Shown piece by piece: positions 17,332 through 27,207 of a stretch of 64,000 nt of DNA. The stretch is taken from positions 1 through 64,000 of the forward strand of contig QZKB01000112.1 in NCBI GenBank assembly GCA_003599415.1. The letters are read 5' to 3'. The translations under genes were made by a program, and so were the position numbers. Position 1 is the first letter of the stretch. Each line of letters opens with the position of its first letter. The stretch is from Ignavibacteriales bacterium (GTDB lineage Bacteria > Bacteroidota > Ignavibacteria > Ignavibacteriales > SURF-24). Below the pieces are notes generated by a model. The model made no database searches, was not told the origin of the DNA, and saw only the letters and a program-made list of their open reading frames with translations.

Positions 17332-19926
17332 ATGAAAATACTTAGTTTAATTGCTGCTCTGTTTCTCTTCCAAATTATTTTACAACCTCAAAACAATCTA
17401 TCAAAGGTTAATACATTCCTGGCTGACTGGTCATTGCAATCTTCAGATTCAGTGAATGCAAACGGAGAAATTATTTCCGGCTTAAACTATAAACCAACCG
17501 GATGGTTAAAATGCGATATTCCAACAACAGTCTTCAACGCTCTCATTAAGAATAATTTTTATACTGACTGGTCAATTGGAGATAATATGAAGAGAATTAA
17601 TGCGGACAAATTCAAAACCGGTTGGTGGTACCGCAAAGAATTCACCTTAGATAAAATACTATCCGGTAAAATTGTTAGAGTCGCGTTCAATGGCTTGAAT
17701 TACCGGGCAAACATATGGTTGAATGGAAATAAAGTTGCTTCATCTGAAAAAATGTTCGGTGCCTTTAGAAGATTTGAATTTGATATTACAAAACTTATTA
17801 AGTTTGATAAAGCTAATGTTCTCGCAGTAGAAGTACTGCCTCCGCAGCCCGGTGAGCCTACAATTGGTTTTGTCGATTGGAACCCGATTCCGCCTGACAG
17901 GAATATGGGATTATGGCGTGAAGTTGAAATAAAGTTTTCTGATAAGGTAAGTATTGATTTCCCATATGTTAAATCAAAGATAAATCTTAAAGATTACAGC
18001 TCTGCTGCGTTAACAGTTACAGCGGAAGTAAATAATCATTCAGATCAAACTGTTAAAGGAATATTATCCGGCTCTATAGGGAATGTAAAATTCAATAGAG
18101 AAGTTGAGCTTAATGCCGGCGAAAATAAATTAGTTACCTTCACACCGGAAGAGTTTGAACAGCTTAATATTAAAAACCCAAGACTTTGGTGGACGTACGA
18201 TTTAGGCAAAGCTGAATTATACGATTTGAAACTTGATTTTAAGATTGAGAACATAATTTCAGATTCATTGCAAACCCGTTTTGGTATAAGAGAAGTTTCC
18301 GACTATCTGAATGCGAACGGACATAAAGCTTATAAGCTTAACGGAAAAAATATTTTAATACGCGGTGGCGGCTGGGTTGATGATATATTTTTGGATTACG
18401 ATCCCGTAAAACTTAACGCACAGATTGAATATGCAAAACAGATGAACCTTAACACAATCCGCCTTGAAGGCTTTTGGGGAAACAACCAGGACCTTTACAA
18501 TCTTTGCGATGAAAAGGGAATCCTGCTTATGGCAGGATGGAGTTGCCAGTGGGAATGGACAAAACTTTTCGGCAAAGAAACCCATAAAAGATTCGGCGGA
18601 ATCACTTCGCCTGAAGATATCCAACTCGTTTCAACTTACTGGAATGATCAGATTAAATGGTTCAGAAATCATCCAAGCATTTTTGTTTGGTTAATGGCAA
18701 GTGATCTTGTTCCTCATCCTGATCTTGAAAAGAATTATCATGAAATTCTAAAAGAAATTGATAGTACCCGCCCATTCCTTATTTCCGCTGCTAAAAGAAG
18801 AAGCGACATCAGCGGACTTTCGGGAGTGAAAATGAATGGACCTTACGATTATGTTCCCCCTTCTTATTGGTATACTGATACAACAACCGGCGGCGCATAT
18901 GGTTTTAATACGGAGACAAGTCCCGGCCCGCAAATACCGCCATTGGAAAGTATAAAGAAATTTATTCCGCAGAATCATCTTTGGCCGATTGACAGCATTT
19001 GGTTTTACCATTGCGGCGGAAATGTTTTTGGTACACTTGAAAGATACAATGATGCAATGGATAAAAAATTAGGCGCTCCAAATAACATTGAAGAATATTG
19101 CAGCAAAGCACAGTACCTTAACTATGAAGGTGTTCGTGCAATGTTTGAAGCATTTGTTACTAACAGGTATAGTGCAACAGGAATAATCCAGTGGATGTAC
19201 AATTCCGCCTGGCCAAAACTATGGTGGCAGCTATTTGATTATTACCTGATGCCGAACGGTGCTTTCTATGGAACAAAAAAAGCCTGCGAACCTTTGCACT
19301 TAATTTATAATTACGGAAAGAAAAATGTTATACTGGCAAATCTTTCAAACAAAGAATTTAGCGAACTTAAAGCAAAGGTAACTCTTTATAATTTTGATTT
19401 GAAAAAAGTTTTTTCAAAAGAATTTGATTTAAGTATTGCGCAGGATGAAAACAAATTAGTTTGTGAATTAAATGATCTGAAAGGATTAACCACAACTTAT
19501 TTTATTGATCTAAGATTAGCAGATAAAAAAAATGAATCAATAAGCAATAACTTTTATTGCTTATCCACCAAAGAAGATGTTCTTGATTATACTAAGCATG
19601 AATGGTATGTAACACCAACAAAAGAGCATGGTGATTTAACACTTCTCAATTCCCTGCCGGCAACTAAAGTGATAGCAAAAGATTCTTATTCAGCTAAAGA
19701 TGGAAAGATTAATTTTACAATTGAAGTAGAAAACGTTTCATCCAATCTGGCATTTCTTATAAATCTGAATTTGAAGGATAAGAATTCCGGCAATTCTATT
19801 CTCCCGATCTTTTTAGATGACAATTACTTCTCACTTCTTCCAAATGAAAAGCGACTAATAACCGGCTGGTTTTATAATAAAGAACAGAAGCCTGCTCTTG
19901 AAGTAAGCGGCTGGAATATAAAATAA
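17332..19926 (+). CDS. GH2 exo-beta-D-glucosaminidase-type glycoside hydrolase
   Basis: The 864-residue secreted enzyme has a signal peptide (about 1-20), a jelly-roll domain with GWWYRKEF and WLNG, immunoglobulin-like domains, a TIM barrel and C-terminal beta domains. The catalytic region matches the chitosan-type subfamily of GH2 (CsxA type). WLMASD carries the acid/base aspartate D458, in place of the usual Asn-Glu pair, and FNTETSPG carries the nucleophile E528. 'MNGPYDYVPPSYWY' is also characteristic. The expected activity is removal of glucosamine from chitosan oligosaccharides; a mannosidase-like activity is less likely. A sugar permease and a ROK kinase follow closely, consistent with uptake of the released sugar. 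Confidence 0.87.
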   Translation: MKILSLIAALFLFQIILQPQNNLSKVNTFLADWSLQSSDSVNANGEIISGLNYKPTGWLKCDIPTTVFNALIKNNFYTDWSIGDNMKRINADKFKTGWWYRKEFTLDKILSGKIVRVAFNGLNYRANIWLNGNKVASSEKMFGAFRRFEFDITKLIKFDKANVLAVEVLPPQPGEPTIGFVDWNPIPPDRNMGLWREVEIKFSDKVSIDFPYVKSKINLKDYSSAALTVTAEVNNHSDQTVKGILSGSIGNVKFNREVELNAGENKLVTFTPEEFEQLNIKNPRLWWTYDLGKAELYDLKLDFKIENIISDSLQTRFGIREVSDYLNANGHKAYKLNGKNILIRGGGWVDDIFLDYDPVKLNAQIEYAKQMNLNTIRLEGFWGNNQDLYNLCDEKGILLMAGWSCQWEWTKLFGKETHKRFGGITSPEDIQLVSTYWNDQIKWFRNHPSIFVWLMASDLVPHPDLEKNYHEILKEIDSTRPFLISAAKRRSDISGLSGVKMNGPYDYVPPSYWYTDTTTGGAYGFNTETSPGPQIPPLESIKKFIPQNHLWPIDSIWFYHCGGNVFGTLERYNDAMDKKLGAPNNIEEYCSKAQYLNYEGVRAMFEAFVTNRYSATGIIQWMYNSAWPKLWWQLFDYYLMPNGAFYGTKKACEPLHLIYNYGKKNVILANLSNKEFSELKAKVTLYNFDLKKVFSKEFDLSIAQDENKLVCELNDLKGLTTTYFIDLRLADKKNESISNNFYCLSTKEDVLDYTKHEWYVTPTKEHGDLTLLNSLPATKVIAKDSYSAKDGKINFTIEVENVSSNLAFLINLNLKDKNSGNSILPIFLDDNYFSLLPNEKRLITGWFYNKEQKPALEVSGWNIK

Positions 19927-19938
19927 GAGGATAAAATC

Positions 19939-21198
19939 ATGAAACGCAATTACTACATAGTTGTTCTTATATTTTTAATTTTCTTTGTGATCTCATTGCT
20001 TACGAATATACTCGGACCAATAATTCCTGATATTATTAAAAGCTTTGATCTGAGTTTAACATTGGCAGCCTTTCTTCCCTTTTCATTTTTTGTAGCATAC
20101 GGAGTAATGAGTATTCCGGCAGGAATGTTAATAGAGAAGTACAAAGAAAAGCCGGTTATGCTTGCTTCATTCCTTGTATCATTCACAGGAGCAATAATGC
20201 TTGCGTTGTTTCCTTATTTTCTTGTAGCGCTTATTTCATTATTTCTTATCGGACTTGGAATGGCGATGCTGCAGGTCGCTATCAATCCTTTGTTAAGAGT
20301 TGCGGGTGGTGAGGAGCATTTTGCTTTCAACTCAGTGTTTGCCCAGCTTATTTTCGGCGGAGCTTCTTTTATAAGTCCGTTTATTTATTCTTACTTGGTT
20401 TCAAATCTTAACCAGCAGGAACAAGGAAATTTTATAATCCAATTTTTATCCTCAGTTGTTCCGGCAAATCTTTCCTGGGTTTCCCTTTATTATGTATTTG
20501 CAATTGTAACTGTACTGATGATAGTGGTAATCGGTTTAACAAAATTTCCTTACGTTGAAAGAAAGGAAGATGAAAAGGCCGGCGCCTGGGAAACACACAA
20601 ACAATTATTTAAGAACAAAACTGTTATTCTTTACTTCATAGGAATTTTTGCTTACGTAGGAACCGAACAGGGAACGGCAAACTGGATTTCCCAATTTCTT
20701 TATACTTATCACGGTTACGATCCGCAAACTACAGGTGCATCTATTGTTGCATGGTTCTGGGGAATGATGACTGCTGGTTGTTTCCTTGGTTTATTCCTGT
20801 TAAAGATTTTTGACAGCCGCAGAATTTTAATCTGGTTTGTTACCTCAGCAATAGTATTATTATCAATTGCTTTATTCGGTCCGGCAAATACTTCTTTGTA
20901 CGCATTTGCTCTTATGGGCTTTGCAGCATCTGTAATGTGGTCAATTGTTTTTTCACTCGCATTAAATTCTGTTGAAAGCCACCACGGTTCATTCTCAGGA
21001 ATTTTATGTACAGCAATTATAGGCGGTGCAGTTGTTCCATTAATCATCGGCTGGCTCGGTGATATGTTCGGATTAAGAACAGGAATGTTCTTCCTCTATA
21101 TTACTTTAGGTTACCTGCTTAGTATTGGTATTTGGGCAAAACCTTTAATTACAAACGAAACAATTTCATCTAAAAAAGAAAAGCAGGTAGGTGAATGA
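19939..21198 (+). CDS. MFS sugar permease (FucP/NagP-like)
   Basis: The 419-residue protein has twelve predicted membrane helices and the features of the fucose/glucose/GlcNAc symporter family: 'GMAMLQVAINPLLR' in the first half and 'GTEQGTANWISQFL' in the second. It should import a monosaccharide with protons. The gene is 12 bases after the GH2 gene and its stop overlaps the ROK kinase start (ATGA). The neighbours suggest glucosamine or a related hexosamine as substrate, but this is inference. Confidence 0.85.
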   Translation: MKRNYYIVVLIFLIFFVISLLTNILGPIIPDIIKSFDLSLTLAAFLPFSFFVAYGVMSIPAGMLIEKYKEKPVMLASFLVSFTGAIMLALFPYFLVALISLFLIGLGMAMLQVAINPLLRVAGGEEHFAFNSVFAQLIFGGASFISPFIYSYLVSNLNQQEQGNFIIQFLSSVVPANLSWVSLYYVFAIVTVLMIVVIGLTKFPYVERKEDEKAGAWETHKQLFKNKTVILYFIGIFAYVGTEQGTANWISQFLYTYHGYDPQTTGASIVAWFWGMMTAGCFLGLFLLKIFDSRRILIWFVTSAIVLLSIALFGPANTSLYAFALMGFAASVMWSIVFSLALNSVESHHGSFSGILCTAIIGGAVVPLIIGWLGDMFGLRTGMFFLYITLGYLLSIGIWAKPLITNETISSKKEKQVGE

Positions 21199-22040
21199 AA
21201 ATACTCGGCATTGACTTAGGCGGCACCAACGTAAGAGTAGGTTTGGTTGAAAACGATAAACTTGTTTCTGTTGAATCGAAACCAATTAAAAGTGCTGGCT
21301 CAGAGGCAGAGGTTCTTAATGACATTTATGACCTGATTGAAAAATTTACTCATAATGATATCGCTGGTATTGGTGTTGGTGTTCCAAGCGTTCTCGATCC
21401 CGTTAAAGGAATAGTCTATGATGTTCAGAATATTCCGGCATGGAAAGAAGTGCATCTTAAAGATTTGCTTCAGAAGAAATTTAATATACCTGTTTACATT
21501 AATAATGATGCGAATTGTTTTGCCGCCGGAGAAAAGTTTTTCGGCAAAGGAAAAAACTTTAATAACATCGTGGGTTTAATAATGGGAACAGGCTTTGGCG
21601 CCGGATTGATTATTAATGGAAAGCTTTATTCCGGTGCTAATTGCGGTGCCGGTGAGTTCGGCATGATTCCATATAAAGATTCGATACTGGAAGATTACTG
21701 CTGCGGACAGTTTTTCCAAAAGCAATATTCAACCTCGGGCAAAGATATAAGCCGGTTTGCTGAAGACGGTAATACGGATGCACTAAATATTTTTTCTGAG
21801 TTCGGTTATCATGTGGGTGAAGGAATAAAACTCATTCTTTATTCAGTTGATCCTGAAATAATTATTCTTGGTGGTTCTGTAAGCAAGTCATTTAAGTTTT
21901 TTGAAAGAGCTATGTGGAAATCAATTGAGGGTTTTGCTTATACAAAGACTAAGGAGAATATTAAAATTGTAGTTTCTGAAACAGAGAATATTGCAATACT
22001 TGGAGCAGCTGCGTTGTATCTGGATGCGGGGAAAGAGTAA
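21195..22040 (+). CDS. ROK-family sugar kinase
   Basis: The 281-residue protein starts with the phosphate-binding motif GIDLGGTNVRVG and has the central GTGFGAGLIINGKLYSGANC stretch and AGEFG of ROK kinases. The usual zinc-binding CxCGxxGCxE motif is reduced to EDYCCGQFF, so zinc binding is doubtful. There is no helix-turn-helix, which argues for a kinase, not a repressor. It should phosphorylate the hexose or hexosamine brought in by the adjacent permease. The start overlaps the permease stop. N-acetylglucosamine-6-phosphate deacetylase is encoded 16 kb away, and no nagB is seen here. Confidence 0.85.
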   Translation: MKILGIDLGGTNVRVGLVENDKLVSVESKPIKSAGSEAEVLNDIYDLIEKFTHNDIAGIGVGVPSVLDPVKGIVYDVQNIPAWKEVHLKDLLQKKFNIPVYINNDANCFAAGEKFFGKGKNFNNIVGLIMGTGFGAGLIINGKLYSGANCGAGEFGMIPYKDSILEDYCCGQFFQKQYSTSGKDISRFAEDGNTDALNIFSEFGYHVGEGIKLILYSVDPEIIILGGSVSKSFKFFERAMWKSIEGFAYTKTKENIKIVVSETENIAILGAAALYLDAGKE

Positions 22041-22205
22041 GATTAAGAATAAGAGTAAGTTTAACAGCTTAAGTATGTAACCGATCTGTGGAAATCATAA
22101 CTATCTGCGTCATCTGTGTTCTATTAAATTAAACTGATTGATATCCGGATTCACTTTGCAAATGAACCGACCATATAACCAAAGCTAAGATTTTTTCCGG
22201 CAAGA

Positions 22206-23900
22206 CTAAGCTTTCTCCCGCTCAGTCAATCCTTTAAGAGCGGTATAAAACTCATTTACCGTTTTACATTCAAGCATCTTTTCAACTTCTGTCTTTTGTT
22301 CAAATGTGCGGGCAATTTCAGCAAGAAGTTTTAACTGCAGCTCGCTGTTATCTTTTGGAGTAAGAAGAAGAACAATAACTCTTGCAGGTAAATCATCAAG
22401 GGAGGAAAAATCTATTCCTACTTTTGTAACAGCAATATAAATGACAGGTTTTGTAATGTTCAGCTTAGCATGAGGTATGGCTAAATAATTTACGATTCCG
22501 GTTGGAATGCTTTCCTCTCTTTGCCATACGGCATTAAATATTTCTGCTTTGCTCAGTTTAATATCAGATGCGGTTTTTTCCGCCAGTTCATTTATAATTT
22601 CCTTCTTATCTGTAACAAAGGAGAAATAAATGTTTTTTAACGAGATAAGATTTTTAAAGCTGATCTTTTTCTTTTCAGAAAGGAACAGGTTCATAAACGG
22701 GGCGCTCGTAATGGATGTAACTAACGCCATAATTACTAAGGCAACAAAAACTTTTTCCTGTATCAGTCCGAATTGCAAAGCTAATATTCCAAGCACAATT
22801 TCCATTGCACCGCGTGAGTTCATTCCAAATCCAATTGCAAGCGATTCATTCTTATTCATACCGCCCCAGTATGCGCCCAAACTGCATCCAAGAATTTTTC
22901 CTGTAAAAGCAAGAACCAAAAACAATATGACAATTTCAAAATCAAAGTTTGCTATAAAGTTTACCCGCAATCCGATTGATACAAAAAACAACGGGGCAAA
23001 AATGTTAGTAACAAACTGCTGCATTATTTCTCTTGTGCTTTCTTTAAGTGATGCCGAATCGCCGATTGCAATTCCCATAATGAATGCACCGAATATTGCA
23101 TGAATACCGATGTACTCTGTAAAGGCGGCGCTTAAAAAACCAAGGATCAAAATAAAATTTAATACCCCGCCGGGAAAAGCCGTTTTCTTTTGTATGAATG
23201 GCAATGCCCTGTTAATAAGTTTCCTTCCGATAAATAGTACGAATATGATGAATGAAAAAGTAAGAATAATTGTCGTGGTAAATGAAAAGCCATGACCGCC
23301 TACGCCAACCATACCGAGGAGAACGGAAAATATTATCCAGCCGATAAGATCATTGAACATTGCGGATGCGATTATTATAAATCCTATCTCAGATTTAAAA
23401 AGATTTAAATCCATTAATGTTCTTGCCACAACTGGTAACGCCGTAATTGATAACGCCGTGCCGACAAATATCGCAAATACAAGCCGGTTATCTACTTCAG
23501 CTATACCTAACCGTTGAGGCATCATATACGCCAGACCGAACCCGAGCAAAAATGGGAATATTACTCCCATTAAACTTGTAATCGATGCAACCTTACCCTG
23601 ACGAAGCACAACATTTAAATTTACTTCCAGCCCGGATACAAGCATAAGCATTATAACGGCAAGATTTGTTATTCCGTTTAAAGCTGTTGAAATATTTGCA
23701 GAGCTTATAAATAATTTATTGTAAGTTTCCGGAGCGATGGAACCGAACAGAGTTGGACCAAGTAATATTCCTGCAATTATTTCTCCGATAATAATAGGTT
23801 GCTTTATCAACCGCAGAAGTTCACCTAAACCTCTTGCTAAAAAAAGCATAAGTGAAATTACCGTAAGGAAGATTACTATTTCCGATGAAGCAAAATTCAT
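22206..23900 (-). CDS. CPA2 cation/proton antiporter fused to a PTS EIIA-like domain
   Basis: Residues 1 to about 390 form a KefB/NapA-type antiporter with about 12-13 helices and motifs such as 'GEIIAGILLGPTLFG' and 'NSRGAMEIVLG'. The C-terminal 150 residues are a fructose-type EIIA (PTS_EIIA_2) domain that keeps the phosphorylatable histidine in NYLAIPHAKL (H477). It has no TrkA-N nucleotide domain. The antiporter would exchange Na+ or K+ for protons, and the EIIA domain could gate it by phosphorylation or only by protein contact. The start is 3 bases after the stop of a universal stress protein gene, so the two are coupled. Confidence 0.9.
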   Translation of the reverse strand: MNFASSEIVIFLTVISLMLFLARGLGELLRLIKQPIIIGEIIAGILLGPTLFGSIAPETYNKLFISSANISTALNGITNLAVIMLMLVSGLEVNLNVVLRQGKVASITSLMGVIFPFLLGFGLAYMMPQRLGIAEVDNRLVFAIFVGTALSITALPVVARTLMDLNLFKSEIGFIIIASAMFNDLIGWIIFSVLLGMVGVGGHGFSFTTTIILTFSFIIFVLFIGRKLINRALPFIQKKTAFPGGVLNFILILGFLSAAFTEYIGIHAIFGAFIMGIAIGDSASLKESTREIMQQFVTNIFAPLFFVSIGLRVNFIANFDFEIVILFLVLAFTGKILGCSLGAYWGGMNKNESLAIGFGMNSRGAMEIVLGILALQFGLIQEKVFVALVIMALVTSITSAPFMNLFLSEKKKISFKNLISLKNIYFSFVTDKKEIINELAEKTASDIKLSKAEIFNAVWQREESIPTGIVNYLAIPHAKLNITKPVIYIAVTKVGIDFSSLDDLPARVIVLLLTPKDNSELQLKLLAEIARTFEQKTEVEKMLECKTVNEFYTALKGLTEREKA

Positions 23901-23903
23901 TTA

Positions 23904-24770
23904 TTAATTTACATCAACTTCTGACTTAACAATAAGCAGTGGGCAGGGAATATCCGAGAAAGTAAACTCAATATCATGCTGAAATACCTTATCCCAGAAA
24001 CTCATTTTCCGTTTGGGAGCAGAAAGTACAAGAAGGTCGGCGTTGACTTCTTCAGCATATTTGTTCACTTCCCATCCTTCTTTACCGTAAAGGCAGGTTG
24101 TTGTTACATTCAACCCGGTAAGTTGTAATTCTCTTATAAGCATACCCATCTTAGATTTTTCTTCTTCTTTCCATGAAGTTCTTACTTCCTCGGCTTCTTT
24201 AAGTGAACCGTCATCATTAACACTCATTGCAAAACCGGGCACCTGGAATTCCCTCACAAGAATCAGGTCGGTTGAATTATTAAGCAGTGCAAATTTATAT
24301 GCGGTTCTGACTGTAAATTCACCCTGAGGAGAATAATCCACCGTAACGCATATTTTTTTATAATCAGTTCTATTAATTGATGTTCTGGGGCAAATTAAAA
24401 TTGAGCAGGGTGCTTCCCTCATAACCCTGCGGGCAACAGAACCGAAGTAATATTTAATCATGCTTTCTTTTTCAAGAGCACCGGAAATTAACAGATCAAC
24501 CTGCTTCTCTTTGCATTTCTTTATAATTGAATCTGCAACATCTCCATGTTCATACTCAATTGTAGTTTTATCAGTCTCCAGTCCGCTTGAGATTATCATT
24601 TCATCAAGCCGTTTAACTGTACTTTCATTCTTTTCACCAACGTGAATAAGAATTAGTTCTGCGTTAAACAACCTTTGCAGTTTCTTTGCTTCGGCAAGTA
24701 ATGCATGCCCTGTTGGAGAAAAAGTAATTGCCAATCCAATTTTTTTGAATGAGGTTTCCATATACGACAC
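23904..24770 (-). CDS. Tandem universal stress protein (UspA family)
   Basis: The 288-residue protein consists of two Usp domains. The first has 'FSPTGHALLAEAKKL' and ends 'SGALEKESMIKYYFGSVARRVMREAPCSILI', with the ATP-binding G-2x-G-9x-G(S/T)-like region altered. The second starts 'ICVTVDYSPQGEFTVRTAYKFA'. It is cytoplasmic and probably nucleotide-responsive. It lies directly before the antiporter-EIIA gene, and a Usp partner for a CPA2 antiporter is common. The longest frame begins with GTG at 24770. An in-frame ATG at 24761 would remove three residues, and the start is not decided. Confidence 0.85.
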   Translation of the reverse strand: MSYMETSFKKIGLAITFSPTGHALLAEAKKLQRLFNAELILIHVGEKNESTVKRLDEMIISSGLETDKTTIEYEHGDVADSIIKKCKEKQVDLLISGALEKESMIKYYFGSVARRVMREAPCSILICPRTSINRTDYKKICVTVDYSPQGEFTVRTAYKFALLNNSTDLILVREFQVPGFAMSVNDDGSLKEAEEVRTSWKEEEKSKMGMLIRELQLTGLNVTTTCLYGKEGWEVNKYAEEVNADLLVLSAPKRKMSFWDKVFQHDIEFTFSDIPCPLLIVKSEVDVN

Positions 24771-24798
24771 ATTATTTTTTTAATTCACCCTATCCGTT

Positions 24799-24815
24799 CT
24801 CTCTTTATAAGAGAG
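24799..24815. other. Short perfect hairpin
   Basis: CTCTCTT and AAGAGAG pair around a three-base loop in the 76-base gap between the S46 peptidase and Usp genes. No T-run follows on the minus strand, so it may be an mRNA-processing or weak termination element, and nothing firmer can be said. Confidence 0.35.
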
Positions 24816-24846
24816 TAGGATTAAAAGAGTGAGTTTTAATTAAATA

Positions 24847-27024
24847 TTAATTTATTTTAAGTTCCTTCAGCAGGTTATCTGCTGCTCCAAAATTTTCTAC
24901 AACCCAAAGCACAAAACGAATATCAACACCAATTGAACGGCTATAATCTTCGCTCCATGCATAATCATTTATAGTCGCCTCGTAAGCCCTATCGTAGTTT
25001 ACACCAATAATCTCGCCGTTTGCATTAAGAATAGGACTGCCCGAGTTTCCACCGGTTGTATCCATATTATAAAGCAGCGCAACAGGAACATCATTTAAAT
25101 TCTTACTCCTGAATTTACCGAAATCTTTTTTCATATAAAGCTGGTACAGTTCATTTGGGATATGATAATCGCCCCCAAGAAAGCTTTTCTCAATCATTCC
25201 TTTTAATGATGTGAACGGTGAATAATAAACAGCATCAGCCGGCGTATAACCACGCACATAACCATAAGTTAATCGTAAGGTATTGTTTGCATCGGGAATA
25301 AACTCAGTTTTCTTCCAGATTTTTTTTACCTCATTCAGGTTTACAGAAAGCTTATCAAGCAATCCTTCGTTATAACTATTTTTCTCTTCAAGAATTTTCT
25401 GCTGTTCCTTCAATTGAATAACAAAATTAATAACAGGATTATCAATGTCAGCTAATTCTTCATAGGATTTGCCGAACATTTCATCAAGTTCTTCTTTGTT
25501 TAAAAGATCATTGTCATCATAAAAGTTGTTTATCACATCATGGATTTGAGTATCGTTTTCTTTTCCTGCAATAAGTTTATCAACTGCGTCTACCCGTGAA
25601 TCATCATTAAAATTAATAGCATATTGAAAAAGCTTAGCTAAAATTGTTGTGTCGAATTCAATATTAAAATTCGACAATGCTGTTTCAAATGATTTTTTAT
25701 ATTGCGGCAGGTTCTGTTCTTTATAAGCAGGCTTTCTTTCATTATCGGGCTTCTTCGTTTCAACTGAACATTCCAAAAGTGAATTAGCCAAACTAATTAA
25801 TATTGTTGAGCGGGACATCTGGCCAAACCAGAGTGACCTGGAAACATTTTTCTCAATATCATCATAAACATTTGCAATTTCCGGAAGAAGATTTCCATAC
25901 TTGCTTTTCAGTTCAGGTGAAGAATCAATAAAAGCCTGAAGCTGTTTTTCTTCTTCAACTTTTTTATTAACAAGATTAAGTCTTCTTAGTCCAAGCAGTT
26001 TCCCCTTGTAATTTTTAGTTGTGTTTGCAAGACCTTTAATCTTTCCCGCAAATTGTAATTCAAGCGACGGATTACCCTTACCAAGTTTTAACATCTGCTC
26101 AATCTGGAAATCATAAAACTCAGATATAAACGGAAGCTGGTATTTTTCCTGTAGTTTAAGAAACTGCGATGGTTTATGTCTGTATGTTCTGCCGGGATAA
26201 CCAAGTATGAAAAGGAAATCATTTTCATTAACACCATCAGGATTAACTTTAAGATATTGTTTTGGTTTGAAGGGAATATTCTCTTTCGAATATTCAGCTG
26301 AACTCCCGTCGGGAGCAGTATAAGCCCGAAGAAAAGAAAAGTCACCCGTATGCCGCGGCCATACCCAGTTATCGCTTTCGCCGCCAAACTCGCCAATGCT
26401 TCTTGGTGGAACATAAACCAGTCGTACGTCTTTAAAAAATTTATACTTGAACAATACATAAGTCTCACCTTCAAACATCTCGGCAATTTCCGCGCGTATA
26501 GTTTTATCCCCTGCTTCTGCCTGGGTAATTAATTCCTTTCGCACTTTGTCAATAGTTTTATTTCTTTCCTTAATATCAGTAACATCTTTAACAGCGCTCA
26601 GTATTTTCTCAGAAACATCCTCGTAGGAATCAATAATTTTACAGATCATTCCTTTTGCCTGAATTTCTTCTTCTTTGCATTTAGCCACAAATCCGTTTTC
26701 AAGATAATTATTTTCAAGTGTGCTTGCGGCCTGCACTGCACCAAATGAACAATGATGATTTGTTATTATCAAACCATCACCGGAAACAAATGAACCTGTA
26801 CAACCGCCAATGTTTACAAGCGCATCAACAAGACTTACACCATTGGGATTATAAACCTCCGAGATGTCAATTTTTAATCCTGCTTTTTTCAGATCAAGTT
26901 TTTTAATTTCACTTAAAGGGTACATCCCCTCTTCCCATCTTGGGAATAGCACTTCTGAAGACAATGAAATAAAGGGAATAATCAAAACTAAAACAGAAAA
27001 GAGGACATGTTTTTTGAAATTCAT
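24847..27024 (-). CDS. S46-family dipeptidyl-peptidase, DPP11-like
   Basis: The 725-residue periplasmic serine peptidase has a signal peptide (about 1-22), the catalytic histidine motif TNHHCSFG (residues 88-95) and the serine motif TGGNSGSP (nucleophile S661), followed by 'DIRFVLWVVENF'. The S46 family releases dipeptides from peptide N-termini. The residue 18 positions after the serine is arginine (R679, in NYDRAYEA). In Porphyromonas DPP11 the equivalent S655/R673 pair confers preference for Asp/Glu at P1, while DPP7 has glycine there, so an acidic preference is inferred. Length is typical. The gene stands alone. Confidence 0.92.
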   Translation of the reverse strand: MNFKKHVLFSVLVLIIPFISLSSEVLFPRWEEGMYPLSEIKKLDLKKAGLKIDISEVYNPNGVSLVDALVNIGGCTGSFVSGDGLIITNHHCSFGAVQAASTLENNYLENGFVAKCKEEEIQAKGMICKIIDSYEDVSEKILSAVKDVTDIKERNKTIDKVRKELITQAEAGDKTIRAEIAEMFEGETYVLFKYKFFKDVRLVYVPPRSIGEFGGESDNWVWPRHTGDFSFLRAYTAPDGSSAEYSKENIPFKPKQYLKVNPDGVNENDFLFILGYPGRTYRHKPSQFLKLQEKYQLPFISEFYDFQIEQMLKLGKGNPSLELQFAGKIKGLANTTKNYKGKLLGLRRLNLVNKKVEEEKQLQAFIDSSPELKSKYGNLLPEIANVYDDIEKNVSRSLWFGQMSRSTILISLANSLLECSVETKKPDNERKPAYKEQNLPQYKKSFETALSNFNIEFDTTILAKLFQYAINFNDDSRVDAVDKLIAGKENDTQIHDVINNFYDDNDLLNKEELDEMFGKSYEELADIDNPVINFVIQLKEQQKILEEKNSYNEGLLDKLSVNLNEVKKIWKKTEFIPDANNTLRLTYGYVRGYTPADAVYYSPFTSLKGMIEKSFLGGDYHIPNELYQLYMKKDFGKFRSKNLNDVPVALLYNMDTTGGNSGSPILNANGEIIGVNYDRAYEATINDYAWSEDYSRSIGVDIRFVLWVVENFGAADNLLKELKIN

Positions 27025-27165
27025 TACTAAGACCTTATTTAATTTTAATAGATATACCGGGGAGGGTTAAAACCACTCGCCTCAATTATTTTCGCCTAAA
27101 ATTAGAAAAATCTTTAGTGATTGGAAATAAAATAATTTGGCAGGCAGGTAAATAAGTATATAAAT

Positions 27166-27191
27166 AAAGAAGCCACTTAAACAAGCGGCTT
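27166..27191 (-). terminator. Terminator of the 27.2-27.9 kb lipoprotein gene
   Basis: On the minus strand AAGCCGCTT and AAGTGGCTT pair around a four-base loop, with one G-U pair that is possible only in this orientation. TTCTTTATTT follows. It lies directly beyond the gene's stop codon. Confidence 0.75.
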
Positions 27192-27207
27192 TTTATAATT
27201 TTATATT

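Noticed and set aside
22630-23103. 157-codon plus-strand frame
   Set aside because: It lies antisense within the antiporter membrane domain, has low-complexity composition and no ribosome site.
26088-26486. 132-codon minus-strand frame
   Set aside because: It is an alternate frame of the S46 peptidase gene.
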